Shown here piece by piece: positions 1-6,502 of a stretch of DNA of 32,619 nt (position 1 is the first letter of the stretch; each line of letters opens with the position of its first letter). The stretch comes from UBA4717 sp045531795. Lineage in GTDB: Bacteria > Bacillota > Clostridia > Oscillospirales > CAG-272. A program made the translations under genes and the position numbers. The DNA lies in assembly GCA_045531795.1 (NCBI GenBank), contig JAZSET010000098.1, forward strand, positions 1 to 32,619, written 5' to 3'. The notes beneath the pieces are model-generated. The model did not search any database. It was not told where the DNA came from and saw nothing but the letters and a program-made list of their open reading frames with translations.

Positions 1-854
1 GCTCTATCGATGAAGTAGACGGCAAAAAACGTGTTCGTGAGTTTTATGCGATGTCGAAGGAACAGGCGTATTCTATCCTCGAAACGATTGCTATTCTCGG
101 CGGTCGAAAGGACAGGCTTCATCTGTATGAGCCGACCACGGAGGAGAAAAAGAGCGAGAATTTGGCTCAGGAGATCGAAGAAGAACACATTGAGCGTCTT
201 TCTCCGTTCGCTTTCTCAAAGTGCAAAATCCCCGTTGGCGCAACGATTACGTTCATTCATCAGGGCAACGCCAACTCCGGTGCGCAATGCACCGTGGTGG
301 ATGATAAGACGGTTGAGTATCAGGGGCGCAGACTATCCCTCTCCGCCCTTGCAACCGAGCTTACGGGAAGTAAATGGGGCGTTGCCGGACCGCGTTATTT
401 CAAATATAACGGTGTATGGCTGAATGAGCTCCGAGCCAAAGAAGAAGGTTGGAAGGTGACCTCGCGCCTTGATGACGTGTGGATCATTCCTTGCAACCCG
501 AAATATTACGATATCGTCGCCGCGTTCGACCACCTCGATGTGATCGAATGGAGTCAGTCGACTAATACGACCGTGGGCGATACTGTATACATATACGTCG
601 GAGAAAAATACAAGTCGATTATGTTCAAATGCGAGGTAATCGCAGCCGATCAGTACGGCAACCGTTCTACCGACGATTATCCGTATTATAAGGAACTGGC
701 GAAAGATCCCGAAGCACGTTATATGAAGCTGAAATTGGTTGAGAAATACCCCGCAGGACAGTATCCGCTCAAGGAGCTCAAAGAAAACGGTCTCACGAGC
801 GTTCAGGGACGGAGCAAGGCAACCGTGCAATTGATGAAGTATTTGAACAAATAA
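1..854 (+). CDS. Probable defence protein, C-terminal part: DUF4357/RAMA-like plus EVE/PUA-like domains (5' partial)
   Basis: The reading frame is open from base 3, so the gene starts left of the window and the Met at 51 is internal. About 283 residues are visible. Counting from that Met, residues 59-128 look like a DUF4357/RAMA-type module (TVEYQGRRLSLSALATEL, then YFKYNGVWLNELR). Residues 143-260 look like an EVE/PUA-superfamily module (WIIPCNPKYYDIVAAF, then VGDTVYIYVGEKY). DUF4357 commonly ends GIY-YIG nucleases and restriction proteins, and EVE modules read modified bases beside nucleases such as McrBC. A role in recognising modified or foreign DNA is therefore reasonable, but the catalytic part, if any, is outside the window. 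It is more GC-rich than the next genes and 90 bp from them, so it is probably a separate transcription unit. Domain names come from pattern memory. Confidence 0.55.
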   Translation, partial: SIDEVDGKKRVREFYAMSKEQAYSILETIAILGGRKDRLHLYEPTTEEKKSENLAQEIEEEHIERLSPFAFSKCKIPVGATITFIHQGNANSGAQCTVVDDKTVEYQGRRLSLSALATELTGSKWGVAGPRYFKYNGVWLNELRAKEEGWKVTSRLDDVWIIPCNPKYYDIVAAFDHLDVIEWSQSTNTTVGDTVYIYVGEKYKSIMFKCEVIAADQYGNRSTDDYPYYKELAKDPEARYMKLKLVEKYPAGQYPLKELKENGLTSVQGRSKATVQLMKYLNK

Positions 855-859
855 TTTTT

Positions 860-887
860 TTGATTGTATTAAATCGTATGATATAAA
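860..887 (+). promoter_or_regulatory. Putative promoter of the TIR-TIR-caspase operon
   Basis: A -35 box TTGATT (860-865), a 16-nt spacer and a -10 box TATAAA (882-887) lie in the short AT-rich gap between the EVE-type gene and the first TIR gene. The match to the housekeeping sigma-factor consensus is good but not perfect, and AT-rich DNA yields such matches by chance. Confidence 0.4.
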
Positions 888-944
888 CCATTAAGAATAA
901 TTAGACCAATTATGATGTCAATTGATAAAAGTCGAGGAACAAGT

Positions 945-1511
945 ATGATTCTTTCAAAACAATTTTTAGATGAACAGGTTCAAAAAAGAGTTTTAAATGA
1001 AAATTTTTACTATGGTATTTATTCACATGGTAAAAGAACAGAAAGAGCACAATATGATGTGTTTGTATCGTATAGTTGGAATGACAGATCGTATGCAGAT
1101 AAGGTGGTTCAACTATTAGAACGCAATGGATATTCAGTATATATTGATTATAATGACAACCGTTTGGACCGAAATAATGTAACAGAAGAAACGGCTAAAC
1201 GTATAATTATTGAGATGAAAAAGTGTAAATGTCTTTTATATTTATATTCACCCAATTCTTCCGTGTCAAAATGGTGCCCTTGGGAAGTTGGCGTTTTTTC
1301 TGGAATGAAATCTTTTAGGTGTGCTAATTTGCCTTTAATTCATAAGAACGGAGAGGATTTTAAAAAACAGGAATATTTAGAAATATATCCTTATGTTGAT
1401 TATGCGCTAATTGAAGATAAGAGTCGTCACGAATTTTGGGTATGTGAAAGTGACAGTAAATATACATCGCTAAGAGAATGGATTGATGGTGGCAGCTTGA
1501 AGGAACATTAA
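945..1511 (+). CDS. TIR domain protein (putative immune NAD-processing enzyme)
   Basis: A canonical bacterial TIR domain follows a short N-terminal helix: YDVFVSYSW at residues 37-45, a YSVYIDYND strand near 63-71, and SVSKWCPWEVGVF around 106-118. The Glu of WCPWE (E114) sits where the catalytic glutamate of TIR NADases lies. TIR proteins cleave or cyclise NAD+, either to deplete it or to make a signal; which applies here cannot be read from sequence. ATG 945 is preferred because GAGGAA (934-939) lies just upstream; ATGs at 912 and 915 are in frame but lack a Shine-Dalgarno site. It is the first gene of a tight operon, 22 bp before a second, different TIR gene that precedes a caspase-like gene. 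No membrane segment is seen. It could be an effector or a signal producer. Confidence 0.82.
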   Translation: MILSKQFLDEQVQKRVLNENFYYGIYSHGKRTERAQYDVFVSYSWNDRSYADKVVQLLERNGYSVYIDYNDNRLDRNNVTEETAKRIIIEMKKCKCLLYLYSPNSSVSKWCPWEVGVFSGMKSFRCANLPLIHKNGEDFKKQEYLEIYPYVDYALIEDKSRHEFWVCESDSKYTSLREWIDGGSLKEH

Positions 1512-1533
1512 AAAGTATTAAAGGAGAAAGAGC

Positions 1534-1914
1534 ATGAAAAAAAGAGTCTTTATTAGTTTTGCTAAAGAGGATATTCGTTTGAGAGATCTACTTGTTGGGC
1601 AATCGCGTAATGACAATTGTCCATTTGAATTCATTGATATGTCAGTTAAACAGCCGTGGGATTCTGCCTGGAAAACTAATTGCAGAACAAAAATCAAAGG
1701 TTGTGCTGGCGTAATTGCTTTTATTACACGAAACACCAAAAATGCTACTGGTGAATTGTGGGAGATCAAGTGCGCGAAAGAAGAGGGGATTCCTTGCCTT
1801 GGAGTACGGGGATATTCTTATGATTATTCTGTACCGATTCCTCAAGAAATCATGCCGATAAATGTTGTTGATTGGAACTGGAATAATATATCAAACTGGA
1901 TAAATTTAATATAA
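1534..1914 (+). CDS. ThsB-like TIR protein (MTH538/DUF1863-type fold)
   Basis: This small 126-residue protein matches the ThsB-like TIR pattern: KKRVFISFAKEDIRLRDLL at the N-terminus, FEFIDMSVKQPWDSAWK in the middle, then KIKGCAGVIAFIT and GELWEIKCAKEEGIPCLGV. E77 in the LWEI motif is the likely catalytic glutamate. In Thoeris systems ThsB TIR enzymes turn NAD+ into a cyclic ADP-ribose isomer that activates a partner effector. AAAGGAGAAAGAGC precedes the ATG. It lies 22 bp after the canonical TIR gene and 20 bp before the caspase-like gene, so the three are almost certainly co-transcribed. By family analogy it is the best candidate for the signal producer that switches on the caspase. Family membership is well supported; the exact product is not determinable. 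Confidence 0.8.
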   Translation: MKKRVFISFAKEDIRLRDLLVGQSRNDNCPFEFIDMSVKQPWDSAWKTNCRTKIKGCAGVIAFITRNTKNATGELWEIKCAKEEGIPCLGVRGYSYDYSVPIPQEIMPINVVDWNWNNISNWINLI

Positions 1915-1921
1915 TTTTTTC

Positions 1922-1929
1922 GGGGGGGG
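1922..1929 (+). promoter_or_regulatory. G8 homopolymer as ribosome binding site of the caspase-like gene
   Basis: Eight consecutive Gs end 5 nt before the ATG at 1935 and form the only Shine-Dalgarno-like sequence there. A poly-G tract in this position can change length by slippage and so tune or phase-vary translation. That consequence is inference. Confidence 0.5.
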
Positions 1930-1934
1930 AACAT

Positions 1935-2903
1935 ATGAGAAAGGCATTAGTTGTAGGATTGAATGATTATCCACGCTATCCTTTGAAAGGATGTATAAAT
2001 GACGCAAAAGCTGTGGCAGAAATACTATCAAAAAATGAAGATGGCTCGCCTAATTTTGCTATTAAAACCATTTATAATATAGTTACTCGAGGAACTCTAA
2101 TGAAAAGTATTCGGGATTTATTTGATGGCAAGAGCGATGTGGAACTGCTTTATTTTTCTGGACATGGAGCAATTAGCAATGGCGTCAGTTATATTGTAAC
2201 TACAGATTATGACGAATACAATTTGGGAGTTAGGCTGGATGATATATTGCAAGTAGCCAATGCATCAAAGGCCAAACACAGAATAATTGTGTTGGATTCT
2301 TGTTATTCTGGTGCGATGGGAACTCCGGGTTTGTTTGGCAATGCTAATGCTATAATAGGGGATGGCTTAACTATACTAACTTCCAGTATGTCGAATGAAA
2401 CATCGGCTGAGCTGAATGAACATGGCCTATTTACATCTCTGCTTTTGGAAGCACTAAAAGGCGGGGCAGCTGATGTAACAGGTAGTATAACCCCTGGTAG
2501 TATATATGCATATATTGATAAGGCTCTTGGACCCTGGGAACAGCGACCGGTATTTAAAACAAATGTATCTTCTTTTTTGTCGATTAGAAATGTTGTGCCT
2601 TTTGTGCCGATTGATTGTTTACGAAAAATGACGACATATTTTTGTGATTCGAATGACGAACTAAAGCTAAATCCTTCTTACGAGTATACAAATAATCCTG
2701 AAATTGAGCACACGGTTATTGAACCATATGCAGTTGATTCAAATGTAGTTATTTTTAAGAATTTGCAAAAACTTGAAAGCGCAGGATTGCTTTATCCAGT
2801 CGGCGAGGAACATATGTATTACGCTGCACTTAATTGCAAATCTTGCAAATTAACACCATTAGGACAGCACTACTGGAAACTTATTAAAAGTGGTAAAATA
2901 TAA
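1935..2903 (+). CDS. Caspase-like protease (peptidase C14 family), putative TIR-activated effector
   Basis: Residues 1-220 form a caspase/metacaspase p20-type domain: RKALVVGLNDYPRYPLKGC at the start, catalytic His in LLYFSGHG (H77) and catalytic Cys in IIVLDSCYSG (C123). The C-terminal ~100 residues are a separate region ending in a winged-helix-like stretch (LQKLESAGLLYPVGEEHMYY, then LTPLGQHYWKLI) and could hold the ligand sensor or substrate-recognition part. There is no signal peptide or membrane segment, so it acts in the cytoplasm. In type IV Thoeris, as I recall it, a TIR-made cyclic nucleotide activates a caspase-like protease that degrades cell proteins and aborts infection. The two TIR genes directly upstream fit that logic. 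Both dyad residues are present, so it is probably active. Substrate and activator are unknown. Confidence 0.85.
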   Translation: MRKALVVGLNDYPRYPLKGCINDAKAVAEILSKNEDGSPNFAIKTIYNIVTRGTLMKSIRDLFDGKSDVELLYFSGHGAISNGVSYIVTTDYDEYNLGVRLDDILQVANASKAKHRIIVLDSCYSGAMGTPGLFGNANAIIGDGLTILTSSMSNETSAELNEHGLFTSLLLEALKGGAADVTGSITPGSIYAYIDKALGPWEQRPVFKTNVSSFLSIRNVVPFVPIDCLRKMTTYFCDSNDELKLNPSYEYTNNPEIEHTVIEPYAVDSNVVIFKNLQKLESAGLLYPVGEEHMYYAALNCKSCKLTPLGQHYWKLIKSGKI

Positions 2904-3010
2904 TTAATAGAAATCCTTGTTTTACAGTGTTTCTTTCATATTGATACAATAAGGTGTGCAGCTTGGTTACTTATTTTCTGAATATACTGGCATATATTAT
3001 TTGATTCTCA

Positions 3011-3031
3011 TTTTGTCAAAAATTTTGTCAA
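3011..3031. repeat. Short direct repeat (TTTTGTCAA twice) near the island end
   Basis: TTTTGTCAA occurs at 3011-3019 and again at 3023-3031, a 12-bp period. Short direct repeats near an att site are typical of integrase or excisionase arm-binding sites, but the DNA is AT-rich and chance is possible. Confidence 0.35.
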
Positions 3032-3040
3032 GCAAAAATA

Positions 3041-3082
3041 AAAGGTTAGAATTTCTTGAATTATCAAGGAATTCTAACCTTT
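3041..3082. terminator. 19-bp stem-loop at the island boundary, probable bidirectional terminator
   Basis: Arms at 3041-3059 and 3064-3082 pair over 19 bp with a single G-U wobble, around the loop ATTA. An A-rich run on the left gives a U-tract for minus-strand transcripts; the plus-strand U-tract is only three long. It sits between the caspase gene and the tRNA-Trp fragment. It probably ends the defence operon, and it could also be a structure recognised during integration or excision. Confidence 0.55.
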
Positions 3083-3089
3083 GTTCATT

Positions 3090-3137
3090 GGTCTCCAAAA
3101 CCGCGTGTCCAGAGTTCGAGTCTTTGTGCCCCTGCCA
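3090..3137 (+). other. tRNA-Trp(CCA) 3' fragment, att-like scar
   Basis: The segment reads as the 3' part of a tRNA-Trp gene. It has the anticodon loop CTCCAAA at 3093-3099 (anticodon CCA), the 3' anticodon strand ACCGC, a T arm CAGAG-TTCGAGT-CTTTG, the acceptor strand TGCCCCT, a discriminator G and an encoded CCA ending at 3137. Sequence left of 3090 does not continue the tRNA: the 5' anticodon strand would need GCGGT but TTGGT is found, and no complete D arm or acceptor 5' strand is present. A rho-independent terminator follows immediately. This is what remains on one side when an element integrates in a tRNA gene. Confidence 0.8.
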
Positions 3138-3138
3138 A

Positions 3139-3169
3139 AAATCCGAAAGCAAAGCTTTCGGATTTTTTT
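3139..3169. terminator. Bidirectional intrinsic terminator
   Basis: AATCCGAAAGC (3140-3150) pairs with GCTTTCGGATT (3154-3164) around an AAA loop. A T-run follows on the plus strand and A residues precede it. It is the natural terminator of the original tRNA-Trp gene and can also end the minus-strand XRE gene that stops at 3201. Confidence 0.85.
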
Positions 3170-3200
3170 ATTTGTGTTCTTCAGGCAAATATATTTACAC

Positions 3201-3518
3201 TTATTTTAGCGAGGTGTTTTTCATAGCTTTAATTGTCTGTAAAACAGCTTCTTTTTGCGTAGAGGTGAGAAATGCCCATTCATTAAACAACTCTTTGAGC
3301 TCGGGCGTTGCTTCAATCATTTCATTTTCAGCAAAGAACTGAGAAAGGGTTATTCCAAGTGTATCACATATGATTTCAAGTGTTCCAAGTGTCGGACAAT
3401 TTCCTCTTGTGAAAATGTTTGTAAGGGTAGATTCGGAAATGTTACCTTTTTTGGCGAGTCTGTAACGAGTCCAACCTTTGTTTTTCAGTGCTCTGTTAAG
3501 CAATTTTTGTATATCCAT
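3201..3518 (-). CDS. XRE-family helix-turn-helix regulator
   Basis: This 105-residue protein opens MDIQKLLNRALKNKGWT and carries a Cro/CI-type helix-turn-helix over roughly residues 8-65: YRLAKKGNISESTLTNIF as the scanning and recognition helices, then PTLGTLEIICDTLGITLSQF. A short helical tail follows and may help dimerise. The start was set at ATG 3518 because AAGGAAGGTG lies a few bases upstream; the longer frame to 3596 has no ribosome binding site. It lies just outside the island scar and faces away from the rhamnose operon. It could regulate itself, the island or the neighbouring operon, but nothing in the sequence decides this. No ligand-binding or peptidase domain is present. Confidence 0.8.
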   Translation of the reverse strand: MDIQKLLNRALKNKGWTRYRLAKKGNISESTLTNIFTRGNCPTLGTLEIICDTLGITLSQFFAENEMIEATPELKELFNEWAFLTSTQKEAVLQTIKAMKNTSLK

Positions 3519-3766
3519 AGAATCACCTTCCTTATGTAAGTATTTTACAGTTAAAACGAGAGGCTTTGTAGATGGCAGAAAGAGATGTATATACAACTCT
3601 ATATTATAATATTAGTGTTCGCTGTAAAGCAAGAGAATATATTTAAAAATTATAACAATATATTTATATCATTCCCAATCCGCTGTTTTGGGGAAAAGTA
3701 TTTTAACGGAAATCTCACTAAAACCATTACTGCCGTTGCACATAACTATAAATATATCACAAAAAT

Positions 3767-3784
3767 ACATAACAAAAGTTATGT
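3767..3784. promoter_or_regulatory. Inverted repeat upstream of the rha promoter (putative operator)
   Basis: ACATAAC-AAAA-GTTATGT is a perfect 7-bp inverted repeat ending 15 bp before the -35 box at 3800. A second half-site-like ACATAAC lies near 3740. The position suits a transcription activator site. The regulator is unknown; no rhaR-type gene is in the window. Confidence 0.4.
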
Positions 3785-3799
3785 GAATTATTCATTCTG

Positions 3800-3828
3800 T
3801 TGACACCGGTTTTTGGGAAAGTTATAAT
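3800..3828 (+). promoter_or_regulatory. Consensus promoter of the rhamnose operon
   Basis: TTGACA (3800-3805), a 17-nt spacer and TATAAT (3823-3828) exactly match the housekeeping sigma-factor consensus. The TTG start of rhaB follows at 3865, with AGGAGGGGG at 3851-3859. Confidence 0.85.
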
Positions 3829-3864
3829 TGAATTTACAGGGATATTTATAAGGAGGGGGATTTA

Positions 3865-5238
3865 TTGAAATACTATCTGGCCATAGATATTGGTGCTTCA
3901 AGCGGCAGACACATTCTCGGAAGCGTACAGAACGGAAAACTTTGTCTTGAAGAAATATACCGCTTTGAAAATAATCTTTCACAAGGCACTGACGGACTTG
4001 TCTGGGACATAGACCATCTTGTAAATGAAGTTAAAAGTGGTATTAAGCAATGTGCTGCACTTGGTAAAATCCCAACAACAGTTGCGATTGACACCTGGGG
4101 TGTTGATTATGTTCTTCTTGATAATAATGAAAAGATAATTGAGCCTGTATTTGCATACCGTAACGACAGAACTTTATAATCTATTCCTCTGGTAGAGGAG
4201 ATTATCTCTTTTGAAGCATTGTATGCTAAAACAGGTATTCAGAAATTAAACTATAACACAATATATCAGTTATACTGTGACAAGCTTGCAGGAAGACTCG
4301 AGAGGGCACAGTACTTTATGATGATACCCGACTATTTAAGCTATTGTCTTACGGGTGTTGTAAACAACGAATATACAAATGCCACCACGAGTGCTATGGT
4401 TAATGCCATAACAAAAACCTGGGACGGGGAGGTAATCGAAAAACTCGGTTATCCGAAGCACTTGTTTGGAAAACTTTCTCTGCCGGGACACGAAATAGGT
4501 ATGTTTTCAGATGAAATGGCAGAATATGCAGGGTTTTTCGCAAAGGTAATTTCCTGCCCGAGCCACGACACGGCAAGTGCTGTCGCGGGAACCCCTCTTC
4601 TTGATAACAGCCTTTATGTATCTTCGGGCACATGGAGTCTTATTGGTGCAGAAAACACAGAAGCAATACTTGGAGACGTAGCACGAAAAGCAAATTTTGC
4701 AAACGAGGGCGGAATTGAATACCGTTTCCGCTTCCTCAAGAACTATATCGGAATGTGGTTCTTCCAGAATATACGCCGTAATCTGAACAAAAAATACAGT
4801 TACGATGAGATGATGAAAATGGCTATGGACTGTGGAGAATATACATATATTGATGTTATGGCAGATGAGTTTATGGCGCCCGAAAATATGGTAGAGGCCA
4901 TAAAAAAATATCTGTCAAAACCTGATATGCCTCTTGATAAACTTCTGAACACTGTTTATCATTCCCTTGCAAAATCCTATAATAATGCGGTTGAGGAAAT
5001 AGAGGGAATTATAGGAAAGAAGATTGACAACATATTTATTGTGGGTGGAGGCAGCGCCGACACATATCTGAATGCACTTACGGCAAAGTATACAGGTAAA
5101 AAGGTATTTGCGGGACCAAAAGAGGCGACGGCAACAGGAAATCTGATTTCCCAGCTGATGGCGGATAACGGCATAACTTTAAGCAAGGCAAGAGATATTG
5201 TCAGAAAAACATTTAATGTAGAAGAGGTGAATTTATGA
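3865..5238 (+). pseudogene. rhaB: Rhamnulokinase, interrupted by an in-frame stop
   Basis: The two halves together form a full FGGY-family rhamnulokinase (about 457 residues), which phosphorylates L-rhamnulose to rhamnulose-1-phosphate. The N-terminal half (3865-4179) has YYLAIDIGASSGRHILG and DTWGVDYVLLD and stops after YRNDRTL. The C-terminal half has SGTWSLIGAEN and the ATP-site motif FIVGGGSADTYLNALTAKY. The TAA at 4177-4179 lies in the same frame; beyond it translation would resume as SIPLVEEIISFEALYAKTG, which matches the family. One base substitution (for example AAA or GAA to TAA) explains the break. An ATG at 4219 could reopen the frame but has no clear ribosome binding site. The start is TTG 3865 behind AGGAGGGGG. 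The end overlaps the rhaA start (ATGA). Kinase activity is predicted lost unless this is a sequencing error. Confidence 0.85.
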
Positions 5239-6497
5239 GTTACAATGAGGCAAAGGCGTTATACGCCAAATACGGTATTGATACCGACAAGGCAATAAAG
5301 ATTTTAAAGGATGTTCCCGTAGCACTTCATTGCTGGCAGGGCGATGATGTTTTAGGCTTTGACGCCAAGGGCGGCATCGGCTCTTTAAGCGGAGGAATAC
5401 AGACAACGGGTAACTATCCGGGACGAGCAAGAACACCTGAGGAGCTTATGGCAGACTTTGATGTGGCACTTAAGCTTTGTCCGGGCGCGAAGAAACTGAA
5501 TCTTCATGCTTGTTATGCAATATTTGACGAAGAAAACGGCGGTTGGGTAGACAGAGACAAGCTTGAACCGAAGCACTTTAAAAAGTGGGTTGATTTCTGC
5601 CGTGAAAGAGGACTTGGAATTGACTTTAACCCTACATTTTTCGGTCATCCCATGTGTGACCCGCTTACCTTGTCAAGCCCCAACGAAAAAACAAGAAAAT
5701 TCTGGATTGACCACGGCAAGGCTTGTATACGCATATCAAACTATTTTGCAAAAGAGCTTGGTATTCCCTGCGTTATGAACATCTGGACAGGCGACGGACT
5801 TAAGGATATACCCTCAGACAGAATCGGTCCGCGTATGCGCAAGAAAGCATCTATTGATGAGATTCTTTCAGAGCCGTTTGATTTTAATATGGTTAAGCCC
5901 TGTGTTGAATCAAAGGTGTTTGGTATAGGTGTTGAGTCATACACAGTTGGAAGTGCTGAGTTTTCGCTCAGCTATGCAGCGATGAATAAGGATAAGTGTA
6001 TCCCTCTTATGGATAACGGTCACTATCATCCCACAGAGCTTGTAAGCGATAAAATTCCCGCACTTTTAACATTCTTCGATGAAATTGCACTTCACATTAC
6101 CCGCGGAGTCCGTTGGGACAGTGACCACGTTGTATTGCTTGATGATGAAACAAAGGAAATCGCAAAAGAGATTGTACGCTGCGGCGGACTTGACGGCAGA
6201 GTAAAGATAGCTCTTGACTATTTTGACGCGTCAATTAATCGTATAGCTGCCTGGGTTGTGGGCTTCAGAAATCTGCAAAAGGCACTTCTTATGGCACTTC
6301 TTATGCCAATGGATGAGTTTAAGTCTATGCAGGACAGCGGCGATTTTACAGAGCTTATGGTCAGTGCTGAGGAGTATAAGACTATGCCTTTCGGCGAAAT
6401 CTGGGCTGAGTACTGCAGAGGATGCAACGCACCCGTTGACGGCGAGTGGTTTAAAGAAGTAAAGAAATATGAGAACGAAATACTTATAAAGAGGTAA
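5235..6497 (+). CDS. rhaA: L-rhamnose isomerase
   Basis: This enzyme interconverts L-rhamnose and L-rhamnulose in the cytoplasm, the first step of rhamnose catabolism, and depends on Mn2+ or similar metals. The 420-residue length is normal. Recognisable family stretches are VALHCWQGDDVLGF near residue 30, GGIQTTGNYPGRARTPEEL, a GIDFNPTFFGHPM strand, the metal-site motif LMDNGHYHPTELV and VRWDSDHVVLLDDE. No frameshift or missing motif is seen. The ATG overlaps the rhaB stop in an ATGA arrangement, and GAAGAGGTGA supplies the ribosome binding site, so translation is probably coupled to rhaB. Because rhaB contains a premature stop, ribosomes reaching rhaA by coupling may be fewer than normal. 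Confidence 0.96.
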   Translation: MSYNEAKALYAKYGIDTDKAIKILKDVPVALHCWQGDDVLGFDAKGGIGSLSGGIQTTGNYPGRARTPEELMADFDVALKLCPGAKKLNLHACYAIFDEENGGWVDRDKLEPKHFKKWVDFCRERGLGIDFNPTFFGHPMCDPLTLSSPNEKTRKFWIDHGKACIRISNYFAKELGIPCVMNIWTGDGLKDIPSDRIGPRMRKKASIDEILSEPFDFNMVKPCVESKVFGIGVESYTVGSAEFSLSYAAMNKDKCIPLMDNGHYHPTELVSDKIPALLTFFDEIALHITRGVRWDSDHVVLLDDETKEIAKEIVRCGGLDGRVKIALDYFDASINRIAAWVVGFRNLQKALLMALLMPMDEFKSMQDSGDFTELMVSAEEYKTMPFGEIWAEYCRGCNAPVDGEWFKEVKKYENEILIKR

Positions 6498-6502
6498 ACA
6501 AA

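Larger units (their letters stand above)
1..3137. mobile_element. Right-hand end of an integrated genomic island (tRNA-Trp target)
   Basis: The segment ends at a displaced 3' part of a tRNA-Trp gene (3090-3137), the usual scar when a tyrosine-recombinase element inserts in a tRNA 3' end. To the left are defence-type genes: an EVE/DUF4357-like protein, two TIR proteins and a caspase-like protease. Composition is patchy: 1-854 is visibly more GC-rich than the AT-rich 860-2903 block, and both differ from the core genes to the right. To the right the tRNA fragment runs straight into a terminator, as a native tRNA gene would. No integrase is visible, so it and the other att site would lie left of the window. 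Element boundaries and integration are inferred from the tRNA fragment. Confidence 0.6.
3519..3864. other. AT-rich intergenic region between the XRE gene and the rha operon
   Basis: This 346-bp gap holds the ribosome binding site of the minus-strand XRE gene at its left end. At its right end are the inverted repeat (3767-3784), the consensus promoter (3800-3828) and the AGGAGGGGG ribosome binding site (3851-3859) of the rhamnose operon. The middle is AT-rich with a short open frame at 3585-3803 that lacks a usable ribosome binding site. I see no RNA gene there. Confidence 0.6.

Noticed and set aside
3083..3137. Possibility that a complete but deleted tRNA-Trp is present, because GTTCATTGGT left of the anticodon resembles a D arm
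   Set aside because: There is no acceptor 5' strand, and the 5' anticodon strand does not pair beyond GGT. The resemblance is short and probably chance, so only a 3' fragment is called.
2956..3342. Plus-strand open frame of 128 codons across the island boundary
   Set aside because: It runs through the stem-loop, the tRNA-Trp fragment and the terminator, and overlaps the XRE gene; no ribosome binding site or family match.
3585..3803. 72-codon frame in the gap before the rha operon
   Set aside because: Its ATG has no spaced ribosome binding site and the composition is that of AT-rich intergenic DNA.
4177..4179. Programmed stop-codon readthrough or recoding in rhaB
   Set aside because: TAA is the least leaky stop, no conserved downstream structure is evident, and rhamnulokinases are not known to be recoded. 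A mutation or sequence error is simpler.
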